Numbered from the stretch's first letter, positions 40,912 through 51,370 are shown. The stretch: 64,000 nt of DNA from Pseudomonadota bacterium (GCA_021802945.1 JAJZRE010000001.1:76572-140571); one strand, 5' to 3'. Program-made: numbers and translations. Notes: generated by a model not told the origin, from the sequence alone.

Positions 40912-42167
40912 GGATGCGCGTGAGCGTCATCCCCCGCGTCTACATCGAGCGGCCATAGCTGGTGCGAATCCAGTTTGAGGCGCGCCTGGGCAGACAGCGC
41001 GTCCAGTTGTGCCCGCTGCGCCGCCAACTGGCCCTCCAGCGCCAGCCGCCGATTGACCAGCACCTGGTCCAGACTGCCCTCGCCCAGGCTGTAGGCGCGC
41101 GCTGACAACTGCGCGGCCTCCGCCAACGCCCGGGCGGCGCGGTCGGCCTGCTGCCAGTTCGCCGCTTCCGCAACGGCCGTCTCGAAATTCGTGCGCGCCT
41201 CCTGCCGCAACCGCTGCTCCAGCCGGATGGCGGCATCCTGCGCGGTCATGCTGAGCTGCTCTGCCGCCCGCTGGTCGGTGCGCCGCGCCGGGCCCGGCAG
41301 CGTCAGTCCCACGCTCACCCCGAGCAGATGTTCATTGCCGCCCATTTCATTCTTGTAGAACACGCCGACATTGGGATCGACGCTGCGGCGGCTGGCGAGT
41401 TGCCGCGCTTCGGCCCGCAGCATGTCGGCCTGGCGGCGCGCGCGCGCCAGTTCATGGTCGTGCGCAAGCACCGCACCGGCATAGTCGTCCGCCGTTCCCG
41501 ACGGCTGTGCCGGCTGCGGCAGGCTGTCGTCCGCCGTCACCGGCAGGCCCGGGTATTGCGCGAGCAACCGGCTGCGCGCCTGCTGCTCGCGCGTGGCCGC
41601 CTGCTGCTGCTGCAGGCGCGCCTGCGCCAGCGCGGCCTCGGCGTTGACGCGTTCGGAACGCGGCGCCTCGCCCAGGCGAATGCGCGCATTCACGGTGGCG
41701 AGCTGCTGATCGGCCAGGGCCACTTGCGCCCGCCACAATTTTGTCTGGCTGGTCTCGCCCAGCCACGCGAACCACAACGTGAGCAGTTGCCGCCCGCTTT
41801 CGTGCATCGCCTCGCCGAGGCTGGCTTCGGCATGGGCAGTGAGCGCGCCGGCCAGGGCGTGATCGGCCGCGGCGCGCGCGGGCATCCGCAACGGGCGCGA
41901 CAGCGCCACGCCCCACTCGGCATAGCGATCCCGCGGCGCATCGATGCGGCGTTGCAGGGCATCCGCGTTCAGCGTCCATTCTTCGCGCCCGTTCCGCAGA
42001 CTCTCGCTCCTCAGCGATTGCGCGGCGAATTCGCCGCGCGCCTGCGCCACCATGGGAGAGGCCCGCAGGGCGGCTTCGGCGGCGGCAGGATCGGGCAAAT
42101 AATCGGCACGAGCATTCGCGGCGAACATCAGCGTCAGCGCCAGGCTCAATGTGTGCACGGCATTCAT
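40908..42167 (-). CDS. czcC: TolC/CzcC-type outer-membrane efflux protein
   Basis: Signal peptide, coiled-coil OEP domain, downstream of czcB/czcA-like genes. Confidence 0.85.
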   Translation of the reverse strand: MNAVHTLSLALTLMFAANARADYLPDPAAAEAALRASPMVAQARGEFAAQSLRSESLRNGREEWTLNADALQRRIDAPRDRYAEWGVALSRPLRMPARAAADHALAGALTAHAEASLGEAMHESGRQLLTLWFAWLGETSQTKLWRAQVALADQQLATVNARIRLGEAPRSERVNAEAALAQARLQQQQAATREQQARSRLLAQYPGLPVTADDSLPQPAQPSGTADDYAGAVLAHDHELARARRQADMLRAEARQLASRRSVDPNVGVFYKNEMGGNEHLLGVSVGLTLPGPARRTDQRAAEQLSMTAQDAAIRLEQRLRQEARTNFETAVAEAANWQQADRAARALAEAAQLSARAYSLGEGSLDQVLVNRRLALEGQLAAQRAQLDALSAQARLKLDSHQLWPLDVDAGDDAHAHP

Positions 42168-45100
42168 GCGCGCTCTCCTTTCAGGATGAATTGGCGATAC
42201 AAGAGCGGCAGCATCACCAGCGTCAGCAGGGTGGCGCTGACCAGCCCGCCGATCACGACGATGGCGAGCGGCCGCTGGATTTCGGAGCCGGGCCCGCTCG
42301 CGAACAGCAGCGGCACCAGGCCGAAAGCGGCGATGCTGGCGGTCATCAGCACCGGCCGCAGGCGCCGCAGCGCGCCGTCGCGCACCACGGCATCCCCCCG
42401 CAGGCCCTGCGCACGCAGCTGGTTGAAATGGCTGACCAGCACCACGCCGTTCAGCACCGCGATGCCCAGGAGCGCGATGAAGCCGACCGAGGCGGGCACC
42501 GACAGGTACTCGCCCGAGATGGCCAGCGCGAAGATGCCGCCGATCAGCGCCAGCGGCACGTTCATCATCACCAGCACCGCCTGCCGCGCATCGCCGAAGG
42601 TGACATAGAGCAGGAAGCCGATCAGCAGCAGCGCCACCGGCACCACGATCATCAGGCGCTGCGCGGCGCGCTGCTGGTTCTCGAACTGGCCGCCCCAGGC
42701 CAGGTGATAGCCGGGCGGCAGCCTGACCCTGGCGGCGACGGCCGCTTTCGCATCCTCGACGAAGCTGACCAGGTCGCGCCCGGCGACATTGCTCTGCACC
42801 ACGGTGAAGCGCGCCGCATTCTCCCGCTTGACCGCCACCGGGCCGTTGATGCGTTTGAGCTGCGCCACCTGGTCGAGGCTGATCTCGCGGCCGTCCGGCA
42901 GGGTCAGACGCAGCGCCTGCAGGGCGGCGGGCGATTCGCGCAGGCCGGCCGGACCGCGCAGCTGCAGCGGCACGCGCCGCCCCTGCTGCTGGACCACGCC
43001 GATGACCTCGCCCTCGAGCTGCGTTCTCAGCAGCATGGCGATCTCGTCGGCGGACAAACCGAAACGGGCCGCCGCATCGCGGTCGATTTCCGCCTGCAGG
43101 TACTGCACGCCGGCGTTCTGCTGGGTGTACACGTCGGACGCGCCGGGGACTTTTTCGATCACGCCGAAAATCTCGCCGGCCAGCCGGTTGAGCGTGGGCA
43201 GGTCGGGGCCGTAGATCTTGATCGCGACGTCGCCGCGCGAGCCGGTCAGCATTTCCGAGACCCGCATGTCGATCGGCTGGGTGAAGTTGTAGGCGATGCC
43301 CGGGAAGCCCTCGACCACCGCGCGGATCTCGCCGATCAGCCACTCCTTGTCGTGGCGGCGCCATTCGGCCATCGGCTTCAGCACCAGGAAGGTATCGGTG
43401 TCGTTGAGTCCCATCGGGTCGAGCCCCAGTTCGTCGGCGCCGACCCGACCGACGATGCGGCGGATTTCCGGCACGTTCTTCAGCAGCGCCTGCTGCACCC
43501 GTGTATCCTGCGCGACCGACTCCTCCAGGCTGATCGACGGCAGCTTTTCCAGCTGCAGCAGGATGTCGCCTTCGTCCATCGCCGGCATGAAGGTCTTGCC
43601 GATCAGGGGATAGACGCCGACCGCCGCCAGCATCAGCACGCCTGCCGTGACGTAGACGAGTTTCGGCCGCGCCAGCGCACGATCGAGCAGCGGCGTGTAG
43701 AGCCCCTGCGCGCGGCGCAACAGCCACGGATCGGTGTGCGCACCCTGCTTCAGCAGAAACGAGGCCAGCACCGGGATCACGGTGAGCGCCAGCAGCAGGG
43801 ACGCCGCCAGGGCGAACACGATGGTCAGCGCGACCGGCGCGAACAGCTTGCCCTCCAGTCCCTGCAGCGTCAGCAGCGGCAGGAACACGATCGCGATGAT
43901 GGCGATACCCGATGTCACCGGCCTGGCGACTTCCTGGGTCGCCCACAGCACGCGCTGCAGCGGCGTTTCGCTGGTGTCCTCCGGGTCGTGCGCCAGATGG
44001 GCGACGACGTTTTCGACCACCACCACCGCGGCGTCGACCAGCAGGCCGATCGCAATCGCCAGACCGCCCAGGCTCATCAGGTTGGCCGACAGGCCGAACT
44101 GGCGCATCAGCACGAAGGTGGCCAGCACCGACAGCGGCAGGATCAGCGCCACCACGATCGCCGCGCGCAGGTTGCCGAGGAACAGCAGCAGCAGGATCAC
44201 CACCAGCACCGCGGCCTCGAGCAGGGCCTTGCTGACAGTGCCGACGGCACGGTCGACCAGTTGCGAGCGATCGTAGAACGGCGAGATCGTCACCCCCTTG
44301 GGCAGGGTGGCCTGAATCTCGGCGAGTTTGGCCTTGACGTTCCTGATGAGCTCGCCCGCGTTCACGCCCTTCAGCCCGATCACCAGCCCTTCCACCGCTT
44401 CGCCCCGGCCGTTCTGCGTCACCGCGCCGTAGCGGGTCATCGAGTCCATGGCCACCCGCGCCACATCGCCGACGGCGACGACCACGCCGCCCACATGCTT
44501 GATGCCGATGCGGCGCAGGTCGTCCAGCGTGGCGACCCCGCCGTTGACGCGCACCATCCAGGTCTCCTCGCCTTCATTGACGCGGCCGGCGCCGTCGTTG
44601 CGGGTATTGGTTTCCAGCGCCGTGCGCAATTCATCGTAGGTGACGCCGCGCGCGGCGAGCGCGGCCGGATCGGGGCTCACGGAGAACGTGGCGACCTGGC
44701 CGCCGAGCGAGTTGACGTCGGCCACGCCCGGCAAGGCCCGCAGCTGCGGCCGCACCGTCCAGTCGAGCAGGGTGCGCTTTTCCGCCAGCGACAGCGGCCC
44801 CTCGATGGTGAACATGAAGAGTTCGGACAGCGGCGTGGAGATCGGCGCCAGCCCGCCCGACACGTTGTCGGGCAGATCGCCCTTCACGTTGGCGAAGCGT
44901 TCCGAGACCTGCTGGCGCGCCCAGTAGATATCGGTGCCTTCCTCGAAGTCGACGGTGATGTCGGCCAGCGCATTCTTCGACTGGCTGCGCAGGATGGTCT
45001 GGTGCGGAATGCCGAGCAGCTCGGTCTCGACCGGCTGGGTGATGCGCGCCTCCACCTCCTCGGGGGTCATGCCGGGCGCCTTCAGGATCAGCTTGACCTG

Positions 45101-45235
45101 CGTGGTCGACACATCGGGGAAGGCGTCGATCGGGATCAGCTGGAACGCGCGCACGCCCAGCCCGGCCAGCGCCAGCGCCAGCACGAGCATGAGCCAGCGC
45201 CGCGCCAGCGCGAATTCGGTCAGGATGTCAAGCAT
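42164..45235 (-). CDS. czcA: CzcA/CusA-family heavy-metal RND efflux pump
   Basis: FALARRWLMLVLALALAGLGVRAFQLIPIDAFPDVSTTQVKLI; DIYWARQQVSER; GGLAIAIGLLVDAAVVVVENV; 1023 aa. Confidence 0.93.
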   Translation of the reverse strand: MLDILTEFALARRWLMLVLALALAGLGVRAFQLIPIDAFPDVSTTQVKLILKAPGMTPEEVEARITQPVETELLGIPHQTILRSQSKNALADITVDFEEGTDIYWARQQVSERFANVKGDLPDNVSGGLAPISTPLSELFMFTIEGPLSLAEKRTLLDWTVRPQLRALPGVADVNSLGGQVATFSVSPDPAALAARGVTYDELRTALETNTRNDGAGRVNEGEETWMVRVNGGVATLDDLRRIGIKHVGGVVVAVGDVARVAMDSMTRYGAVTQNGRGEAVEGLVIGLKGVNAGELIRNVKAKLAEIQATLPKGVTISPFYDRSQLVDRAVGTVSKALLEAAVLVVILLLLFLGNLRAAIVVALILPLSVLATFVLMRQFGLSANLMSLGGLAIAIGLLVDAAVVVVENVVAHLAHDPEDTSETPLQRVLWATQEVARPVTSGIAIIAIVFLPLLTLQGLEGKLFAPVALTIVFALAASLLLALTVIPVLASFLLKQGAHTDPWLLRRAQGLYTPLLDRALARPKLVYVTAGVLMLAAVGVYPLIGKTFMPAMDEGDILLQLEKLPSISLEESVAQDTRVQQALLKNVPEIRRIVGRVGADELGLDPMGLNDTDTFLVLKPMAEWRRHDKEWLIGEIRAVVEGFPGIAYNFTQPIDMRVSEMLTGSRGDVAIKIYGPDLPTLNRLAGEIFGVIEKVPGASDVYTQQNAGVQYLQAEIDRDAAARFGLSADEIAMLLRTQLEGEVIGVVQQQGRRVPLQLRGPAGLRESPAALQALRLTLPDGREISLDQVAQLKRINGPVAVKRENAARFTVVQSNVAGRDLVSFVEDAKAAVAARVRLPPGYHLAWGGQFENQQRAAQRLMIVVPVALLLIGFLLYVTFGDARQAVLVMMNVPLALIGGIFALAISGEYLSVPASVGFIALLGIAVLNGVVLVSHFNQLRAQGLRGDAVVRDGALRRLRPVLMTASIAAFGLVPLLFASGPGSEIQRPLAIVVIGGLVSATLLTLVMLPLLYRQFILKGERA

Positions 45236-45238
45236 GAC

Positions 45239-46279
45239 TTACTCTCCCAGCCACTGGGCCTTGAGCGCCGCCACGCCCTTCGCGGCGACGCGGCTGCCGG
45301 CGGCGAGGCCACTCACTTCCGCCTGGCTGGCGTTCTGGCGGACCAGCTGCACCTGCGTCGGCGCGAAACCTTGCGCGGTTTCGACGAACACGTAGGGCAC
45401 GTTGACCTTCCACACCAGCGCGGCGGCGGGCACGGCCAGCGTCCGGGCCGCTTGCGTGCCGGCGACGGCGACCTGCACCGACTGGCCGGGACGCAGCAGG
45501 CCTTGCGGATCGCTCAGACTGGCGCGCGCCAGCACGCTTTGCGACGCGTTGAGCTGAGGCAGCAGCGCGGTGACGTGGCCGCGGGCCTCGCTGTCCGCCA
45601 CCGTCACGGATTGCCCGACCGCCACCTGGCGCGCCTGCGCCGTCGACAGCGGAATCTCCAGCGCCAGCTTCGACAGGTCCGCCACCTTCACCAGCGCCAT
45701 CCCGGCGTCCACGCGCTGACCCGGCTCGGCGACGCTTTCCGTCACCACCCCGGCGATCGGCGCGGTCAGCGTGATCGCGCTGCCGGCCACCTTGCCCGCT
45801 CCCATCAGGGACAGTGCACTCCGTGCCGCCGCCAGACTGGCGCGCGCCGACTGGGCTTCGGACCGGGTGGCGCGCAGACGCGATTCGGCGATCAGGCCTT
45901 CGCTGAACAGTTTTTCATCGCGCGCGGCATTGCCGGCCGCCAGCTGCGATCTCAGCCGCGCCTGCGTCAGCGCATTCTGCGCATCGGCCAGGCCGGGCAT
46001 CGACAGGCTCACCAGCGGGGCGCCGCGCTTGACCGTATCGCCCGCCTGCACGTGCAGTTGGGTGACCAGCCCGGCACCGGCCGCCGCGGCCACGCGCACG
46101 CTGGCGGGCGGCAGCGTCACCCGTGCCGCATAGGTCAGCGCCGGGCTGGCGGTTTGCGTGGCGGCGGCCACCGTGGCGATGCCGAGATTCTTCTTCTGGG
46201 CAGCGGTCAGGGGCAGGACATCGGCTGCACAAGCCGGGGCGGCGCCGAGCAGCGCCAATACGAGCATACGAGTGATCAC
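45239..46279 (-). CDS. czcB: CzcB-type periplasmic adaptor (membrane fusion) protein
   Basis: LHVQAGDTVKRGAPLVSLSMPGLADAQNAL lipoyl-like motif; upstream of czcA; GTG start assumed. Confidence 0.85.
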   Translation of the reverse strand: MITRMLVLALLGAAPACAADVLPLTAAQKKNLGIATVAAATQTASPALTYAARVTLPPASVRVAAAAGAGLVTQLHVQAGDTVKRGAPLVSLSMPGLADAQNALTQARLRSQLAAGNAARDEKLFSEGLIAESRLRATRSEAQSARASLAAARSALSLMGAGKVAGSAITLTAPIAGVVTESVAEPGQRVDAGMALVKVADLSKLALEIPLSTAQARQVAVGQSVTVADSEARGHVTALLPQLNASQSVLARASLSDPQGLLRPGQSVQVAVAGTQAARTLAVPAAALVWKVNVPYVFVETAQGFAPTQVQLVRQNASQAEVSGLAAGSRVAAKGVAALKAQWLGE

Positions 46280-46624
46280 GCTTGATCTCCATGAGCAAAA
46301 AACAGCAGGCAGACGCGCAACGGCAGGCGCGCCTGCGTGGAACAATCATCCGCGCGGCGGCGCCAATACGGGGGCAAGGCGCGAACGGACGGCGTCCATG
46401 CCCGCAGGGCAATGACGAACCAGTGCATCAACCAGCGGTGAAGACGGTGCGGCACAGTCGGACAGGAATGCCACGAAAAGGTTAAAGGATGCACCGTTCC
46501 GGATGACCGGATGCGCATCGGAATGGCAAAAACCGGCTGTCGACGCGCATCCTGCCGGTCGAATCTTAAGACTGCCTTAAGCCAAGGCGGCCATCAATGT
46601 TCGACTCGAGTAATGTTAAACTTG

Positions 46625-46750
46625 GCCTGTCATTGGGGAGTAGCCGCTCTTCGACCAGAAGAGGCTTACGTCAACATACTTGACCCGCAGGTCATGGCGT
46701 AAGCGGTCCCGCGCCTGGCAAGACCTTTGACCACTACGCCTCTGCAATGG
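46625..46750 (+). ncRNA. yybP-ykoY (Mn2+) riboswitch
   Basis: Conserved GGGGAGTAGCC, GCTTACGTCAACATACTTGACC...GTAAGC, CCTGGCAAGACCTTTGACC; located upstream of a GDT1-family transporter gene. Confidence 0.85.
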
Positions 46751-46799
46751 CCGGGGATGCGTCGTGGTCAATTGTCTGGTGCCCGGCCCTGGAACCGTT

Positions 46800-47378
46800 A
46801 TGGAATCTCTCCTCGTCTCGACCGGTGTTGTCGCCCTCGCTGAGATCGGCGACAAGACCCAGCTTCTCGCGTTCATCCTTGCAGCGCGATTCAAGAAGCC
46901 CCTCCCCATCATCGCCGGCATTCTGGTGGCGACCCTTTTGAACCACGGTCTCGCCGGTGCGTTGGGTGCGTGGATCACTGTCTCGATCAGCGCCGAAGCC
47001 CTGCGCTGGCTGCTGGGGCTGTCGTTCGTCGGCATGGCCGTCTGGACGATGATCCCTGACGAAATCGAGGAGGAGGAAACCCGGATCGCCACGCGGTTCG
47101 GTGTGTTCGGCGCGACGCTGATCACCTTCTTCCTGGCCGAGATGGGTGACAAGACCCAGGTGGCCACCGTGGCGATGGCTGCGCACTATGCCGCTCCGCT
47201 GCTCGTTGTTATCGGGACGACCCTGGGCATGCTGATCGCGGACGTCCCTGCGGTCTTCGTCGGCGACAGGCTGGCGGCCAGGATCCCGATGAAGTTGGTG
47301 CACTCCGTGGCGGCTGCGATCTTCGCGTTGCTGGGCGCCGCGACACTGCTGGGCGCTGGCGCGAAGCTGGGTTTCTGA
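46800..47378 (+). CDS. TMEM165/GDT1 (UPF0016) family transporter, probable Mn2+ exporter
   Basis: Two E-x-G-D-K-T-Q motifs (LAEIGDKTQLLAF, LAEMGDKTQVATV). Confidence 0.93.
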   Translation: MESLLVSTGVVALAEIGDKTQLLAFILAARFKKPLPIIAGILVATLLNHGLAGALGAWITVSISAEALRWLLGLSFVGMAVWTMIPDEIEEEETRIATRFGVFGATLITFFLAEMGDKTQVATVAMAAHYAAPLLVVIGTTLGMLIADVPAVFVGDRLAARIPMKLVHSVAAAIFALLGAATLLGAGAKLGF

Positions 47379-47406
47379 CATGATGGCGGCCTGATGGAGA
47401 AAACGA

Positions 47407-48387
47407 ATGCACACTGAAAACCTGTCGAAATGGATGCACGACCACGTCTTCGACTCAGGCAGCGAAGCCGCCGAACGCAGCACGCGGATTGTCATGTGGA
47501 TCACGGCTGCGATGATGGTGGTCGAGATCGCCGCAGGCTGGTGGTACAACTCGATGGCCCTGCTGGCCGACGGCTGGCACATGAGTTCCCACGCGGTGGC
47601 CATCGGCCTCTCCACCCTGGCCTACGCCACGGCGCGCCGTTACGCCCGGGATCCTCACTTTGCCTTCGGGACCTGGAAGATCGAGGTATTGAGCGGCTTT
47701 GCCAGCGCCATCTTCCTGCTCGGCGTGGCGGCCATGATGGTCGTCGGCTCGGTCGAGCGGATCGTGTCGCCGCAGCCCATTCAGTACCAGGACGCCATCG
47801 TGGTGGCCATACTCGGCCTGGCGGTCAACATCGTGAGCGCGCTCATTCTCGGCAAGGCGCACCACCATGATCACGGCCACGCCCATGGTCACGATCACCA
47901 TGAGCATGGGCATCATCACGACCTGAACCTGAAGTCCGCCTACCTGCACGTCATCGCCGATGCGGCGACTTCGGTGCTGGCCATCGCCGCCCTGATCGGC
48001 GGCTGGATTTACGGCTGGTCGTGGCTCGACCCGGTCATGGGCATCGTCGGAGCCCTTCTCGTGGCGGTCTGGGCGAAGGGCCTGATTGTTGAAACGGGCA
48101 AGGTGCTGCTGGATCGGGAGATGGATCACCCGGTTGTAGAGGAAATCAGGGAGGCTGTCGAAAGCGGGGCCGGGGCGGGCGATACGCGGATCACCGACCT
48201 GCATGTTTGGCGCGTGGGCAAGCAGGTATACTCGTGCGCGCTCACGGCCGTGACGCACGACGCCTCGCTCACCCCGGACGTCATCCGCGAGCGCCTGGCC
48301 ATCCACGAAGAAATCGTCCACTCGACCATTGAGATTCATCTCTGCCCGGAGGCGTCACAGCACCCCGGCACGATAGCGGCGGCCTGA
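47407..48387 (+). CDS. dmeF: Cation diffusion facilitator, DmeF-like
   Basis: LLADGWHMSSHAVAIGL, His-rich loop HHHDHGHAHGHDHHEHGHHHD, DAATSVLAIAALIGG. Confidence 0.88.
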   Translation: MHTENLSKWMHDHVFDSGSEAAERSTRIVMWITAAMMVVEIAAGWWYNSMALLADGWHMSSHAVAIGLSTLAYATARRYARDPHFAFGTWKIEVLSGFASAIFLLGVAAMMVVGSVERIVSPQPIQYQDAIVVAILGLAVNIVSALILGKAHHHDHGHAHGHDHHEHGHHHDLNLKSAYLHVIADAATSVLAIAALIGGWIYGWSWLDPVMGIVGALLVAVWAKGLIVETGKVLLDREMDHPVVEEIREAVESGAGAGDTRITDLHVWRVGKQVYSCALTAVTHDASLTPDVIRERLAIHEEIVHSTIEIHLCPEASQHPGTIAAA

Positions 48388-49093
48388 AAGCCTGGGGCAC
48401 CCTGGATTCCGCAAGCCCCCTTGGGCTTCACGCCGGTGCGCCCGCTTTGGCCGAACATCGGTCATTGCCAGCAATCTCACCGAGTTACCGGAACGCATCG
48501 TCCAGAGCCGGTGATGGCTGGCTCGGATCGCCATCAACAGAGTTGCCCCTGCAACGCGCCATGGGCCAATCCCGGCACTCGCATTCAGCACGATAACAAG
48601 GCCGGAAGAAGCAACCCGGTGCGGCGTAAACGGAAACAGTCGTCCCGCATCCCCACCGCCAGCGCGACGAAGCGCGGTCTCCTGCCCCTGAAATTTCGGG
48701 CGGGCGTCGTCATACAGCGGCAATCCCGCCTGCCTGACATCGAACGGCCCGTTTCGGAACGGATTCCCCACACACCATCCCATGCTCGACAGAGGCATGC
48801 GGTCACGCCGCGCCTGCGTGACTGGTCTCGACGGCCCGCATGGGGCGCGCGATCCGCGCAAGCCGCAGATGTTCAGCCAGGAAAACGTGCCCTACCGCAA
48901 GGCCCCCTTTGTCCAGCTGCAAGTAAGGCTGGGCAGGCCCTTGAAGCGAAGGCGCTGTCCCGTCTTCCGAGCGCCCGCCACGTCCCCGCCCGAACCCGTG
49001 CCGGCTGCCTGCCGGCGAAGGCGTCCCGCCTCTTAAGGTTTCCCTAAGCCGGCGCGCATACAGTCTGCCTCAACCCGCTTTCAGGAGACTGCC

Positions 49094-49732
49094 ATGCCCC
49101 GTCCGTCCACGCCACCTTCATCCGCGCAGCCGCGACGCGTGTTCGACCCCCTGCTGCGCCTGCTGCACTGGGCCATCGCGCTGGCGATCGTCTCGCTCAT
49201 CGCAACCAGTCAGCTGGCCGACTGGTTCGAGCACGGGCCTTATGAAAAGACCTTCTGGAATCTGCATATTCTCAGCGGCTACGTCCTGACGGCCGGGCTG
49301 GTGACGCGCCTGCTGTGGGGCCTGGTCGGACCGGCCAGTGCGCGCTGGCGCGACCTGTGGCATCCCGCCGCCTGGAAGGACACGCTCAGGAACATGCGTC
49401 TTCCCAAGACACACCGCGCAGGACACGACCCGATTGCCAGCCTGGGCTATCTGTTCGCCTACGGCGTGATGGCATTCATGGTCGTCACCGGCCTGGGGCT
49501 GGCCGCCAGCGAGTTCCAGGCCGGCCCCCTCGCCGGCTGGCTGGGCAACGCCGAGTGGCTGGAGGACGTGCTGGGCGAGCCGCACGAATTCGGGTTCGTC
49601 CTGATGCTCGGCTTCATCGGCCTGCATCTGACCGCGCTGGTGTTCCACCAGTGGCGTGGCGAGCGCGTGGCGCAAAGCATGGTTACCGGCAAGCAGTACC
49701 ACCACGTGGAAAGCGGGGTGCCGCATGATTAA
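49094..49732 (+). CDS. Cytochrome b561-family membrane protein
   Basis: RRVFDPLLRLLHWAIALAIVSLIATSQLADWFEHG; conserved His in GFIGLHLTALVFHQWR. Confidence 0.88.
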   Translation: MPRPSTPPSSAQPRRVFDPLLRLLHWAIALAIVSLIATSQLADWFEHGPYEKTFWNLHILSGYVLTAGLVTRLLWGLVGPASARWRDLWHPAAWKDTLRNMRLPKTHRAGHDPIASLGYLFAYGVMAFMVVTGLGLAASEFQAGPLAGWLGNAEWLEDVLGEPHEFGFVLMLGFIGLHLTALVFHQWRGERVAQSMVTGKQYHHVESGVPHD

Positions 49733-50138
49733 GCGCGCTGTCCGTATTGCCTTGGCGACGCTGGGCATGGCCTCGGCGGTGGCGGGCGCCTCCGATTCTC
49801 CCGCCAGCCTGATGGCGCAGTATGCGAAGCAGGCGGGCGTGCCGGTCTCGGCCTTGTCCGCCTCCCGCGGCGCAGCGCTGTATCGAACCGAACACCCGGG
49901 CCGCAATGGCCAGGCGGTGAGCTGCGCCGCCTGCCATACCGCCAACCCGACCCGGGCCGGGCGCACCCGCGTCGGCAAGCGCATCGAGCCGCTCGCGCCG
50001 GCGGCGAACCCGCAGCGCTTCACCGATGCCGCCAAGGTCGAGAAATGGTTCCGGCGCAACTGCCAGGATGTCCTGCAACGCGAATGCAGCGCGCAGGAAA
50101 AGGGCGATTTCATCGCCTGGCTGAGCCAGGCCAGATAA
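49725..50138 (+). CDS. DUF1924 c-type cytochrome (SHP, Sphaeroides heme protein-like)
   Basis: CAACHTANPTRAGRTRVGKRIEPLAPAANPQRFTDAAKVEKWFRRNCQDVL. Confidence 0.85.
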   Translation: MIKRAVRIALATLGMASAVAGASDSPASLMAQYAKQAGVPVSALSASRGAALYRTEHPGRNGQAVSCAACHTANPTRAGRTRVGKRIEPLAPAANPQRFTDAAKVEKWFRRNCQDVLQRECSAQEKGDFIAWLSQAR

Positions 50139-50148
50139 GGCGCACACC

Positions 50149-50676
50149 ATGAATTATCTATTGCGCGGTATCGGGGTCGTGGCGGCGGTCGGGGTGGCCG
50201 GCCTGCTGGCGTTTTCCATGCCTTCGGGCGATGCACACGGCGACGGTGGCGGCAATACGCTGCCACGGGTGACCAACAAGAATTGGCAGCAGGAATGTGC
50301 CAGCTGCCATATCGCCTATGCGCCGGCCTTGCTGCCGAAGGCCTCGTGGCGGCGGCTGATGGGCGGGCTCGACCAGCACTTCGGCGAGAACGCCAGCCTT
50401 GATCCGGCGACGCAGGCTGATATCCTGCGATTCCTGGAGGCCAACGCCGCCGATGCCGGCAGCAGCTCGATGGGGCGCAGGGTGATGCAGGGCATGAATC
50501 CGAACGAAGCCCCGCTGCGCATCACCGAAACCCGCTGGTTCGTGCGCAAGCACGACGAGGTGTCGCGCGCGACCTGGTCCCGCAAGTCGATCGGCTCCGC
50601 CGCCAACTGCGCGGCGTGCCACCGGCAGGCGGAACAGGGCGTGTTCGACGAGGATACGGTCAGGATTCCGAAATAA
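50149..50676 (+). CDS. Diheme cytochrome c (DHC-like)
   Basis: CASCHIAYAPALLPKASWRRLMGGLDQHFGENASLD; second motif CAACH. Confidence 0.88.
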   Translation: MNYLLRGIGVVAAVGVAGLLAFSMPSGDAHGDGGGNTLPRVTNKNWQQECASCHIAYAPALLPKASWRRLMGGLDQHFGENASLDPATQADILRFLEANAADAGSSSMGRRVMQGMNPNEAPLRITETRWFVRKHDEVSRATWSRKSIGSAANCAACHRQAEQGVFDEDTVRIPK

Positions 50677-50698
50677 CTGCCAAGGACAAGACAGAGCG

Positions 50699-51370
50699 AT
50701 GCGCATACTGCTGGTGGAAGACGACCGCATGCTGGGCGACGGCCTCGCGGCCGGGCTGACCCAGGCCGGCTATGCCGTCGACTGGCTGCGCGACGGCGAG
50801 GCGGCGGTGGCGGCCCTGTCCACCGAATCGTTCGCGGCGATCGTGCTTGACCTCGGGCTGCCGAAGCGCGACGGCCTGTCGGTGCTGCAGTGGCTGCGCG
50901 GCCGCCATGACGCGACGCCGGTGCTGATCCTGACCGCGCGCGACCAGCTGGAAGACAAGGTGCGCGGGCTCGACCTCGGCGCCGACGACTATGTGCTCAA
51001 GCCCTTCGACCTCGACGAGATCGCGGCCCGCCTGCGCGCGCTGGTGCGGCGCGCCCATGGCCGCCCGGAGCCTGTGCTCACCCTGGGCGAGATCGCGCTC
51101 AACCCGGCCGCGCGCACCGTGACGCGCGCCGGCCAGCCTGTCGAACTGACCCCGCGCGAATTCGACCTGCTGCACCTGTTGCTGGAACACACCGACCGCG
51201 TGCTGACCCGACGCGCGCTGGAAGAACAGCTCTACACCTGGAACGACGCGGTCGACAGCAACGCGCTCGAGGTCCATATCCACCACCTGCGGAAGAAGCT
51301 CGGCAACGACATCATCCGCACCGTGCGCGGCGTCGGCTACATGGCGTCGGCAGGCGCGCCCGCGCCATGA
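50699..51370 (+). CDS. OmpR-family response regulator (QseB/PmrA-like)
   Basis: MRILLVEDDRMLGDGLAAGL receiver; ALEEQLYTWNDAVDSNALEVHIHHLRKKL winged helix. Confidence 0.93.
   Translation: MRILLVEDDRMLGDGLAAGLTQAGYAVDWLRDGEAAVAALSTESFAAIVLDLGLPKRDGLSVLQWLRGRHDATPVLILTARDQLEDKVRGLDLGADDYVLKPFDLDEIAARLRALVRRAHGRPEPVLTLGEIALNPAARTVTRAGQPVELTPREFDLLHLLLEHTDRVLTRRALEEQLYTWNDAVDSNALEVHIHHLRKKLGNDIIRTVRGVGYMASAGAPAP

Noticed and set aside
42149-46285. 1378-aa plus-strand ORF opposite czcABC
   Set aside because: Composition is His/Arg/Gln-rich shadow of GC-rich coding on the other strand; the minus strand encodes clear CzcA/B/C proteins.
47871-47931. Short repeated CAYCAY pattern that could look like a tandem repeat
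   Set aside because: It is the His-rich metal-binding loop of DmeF.
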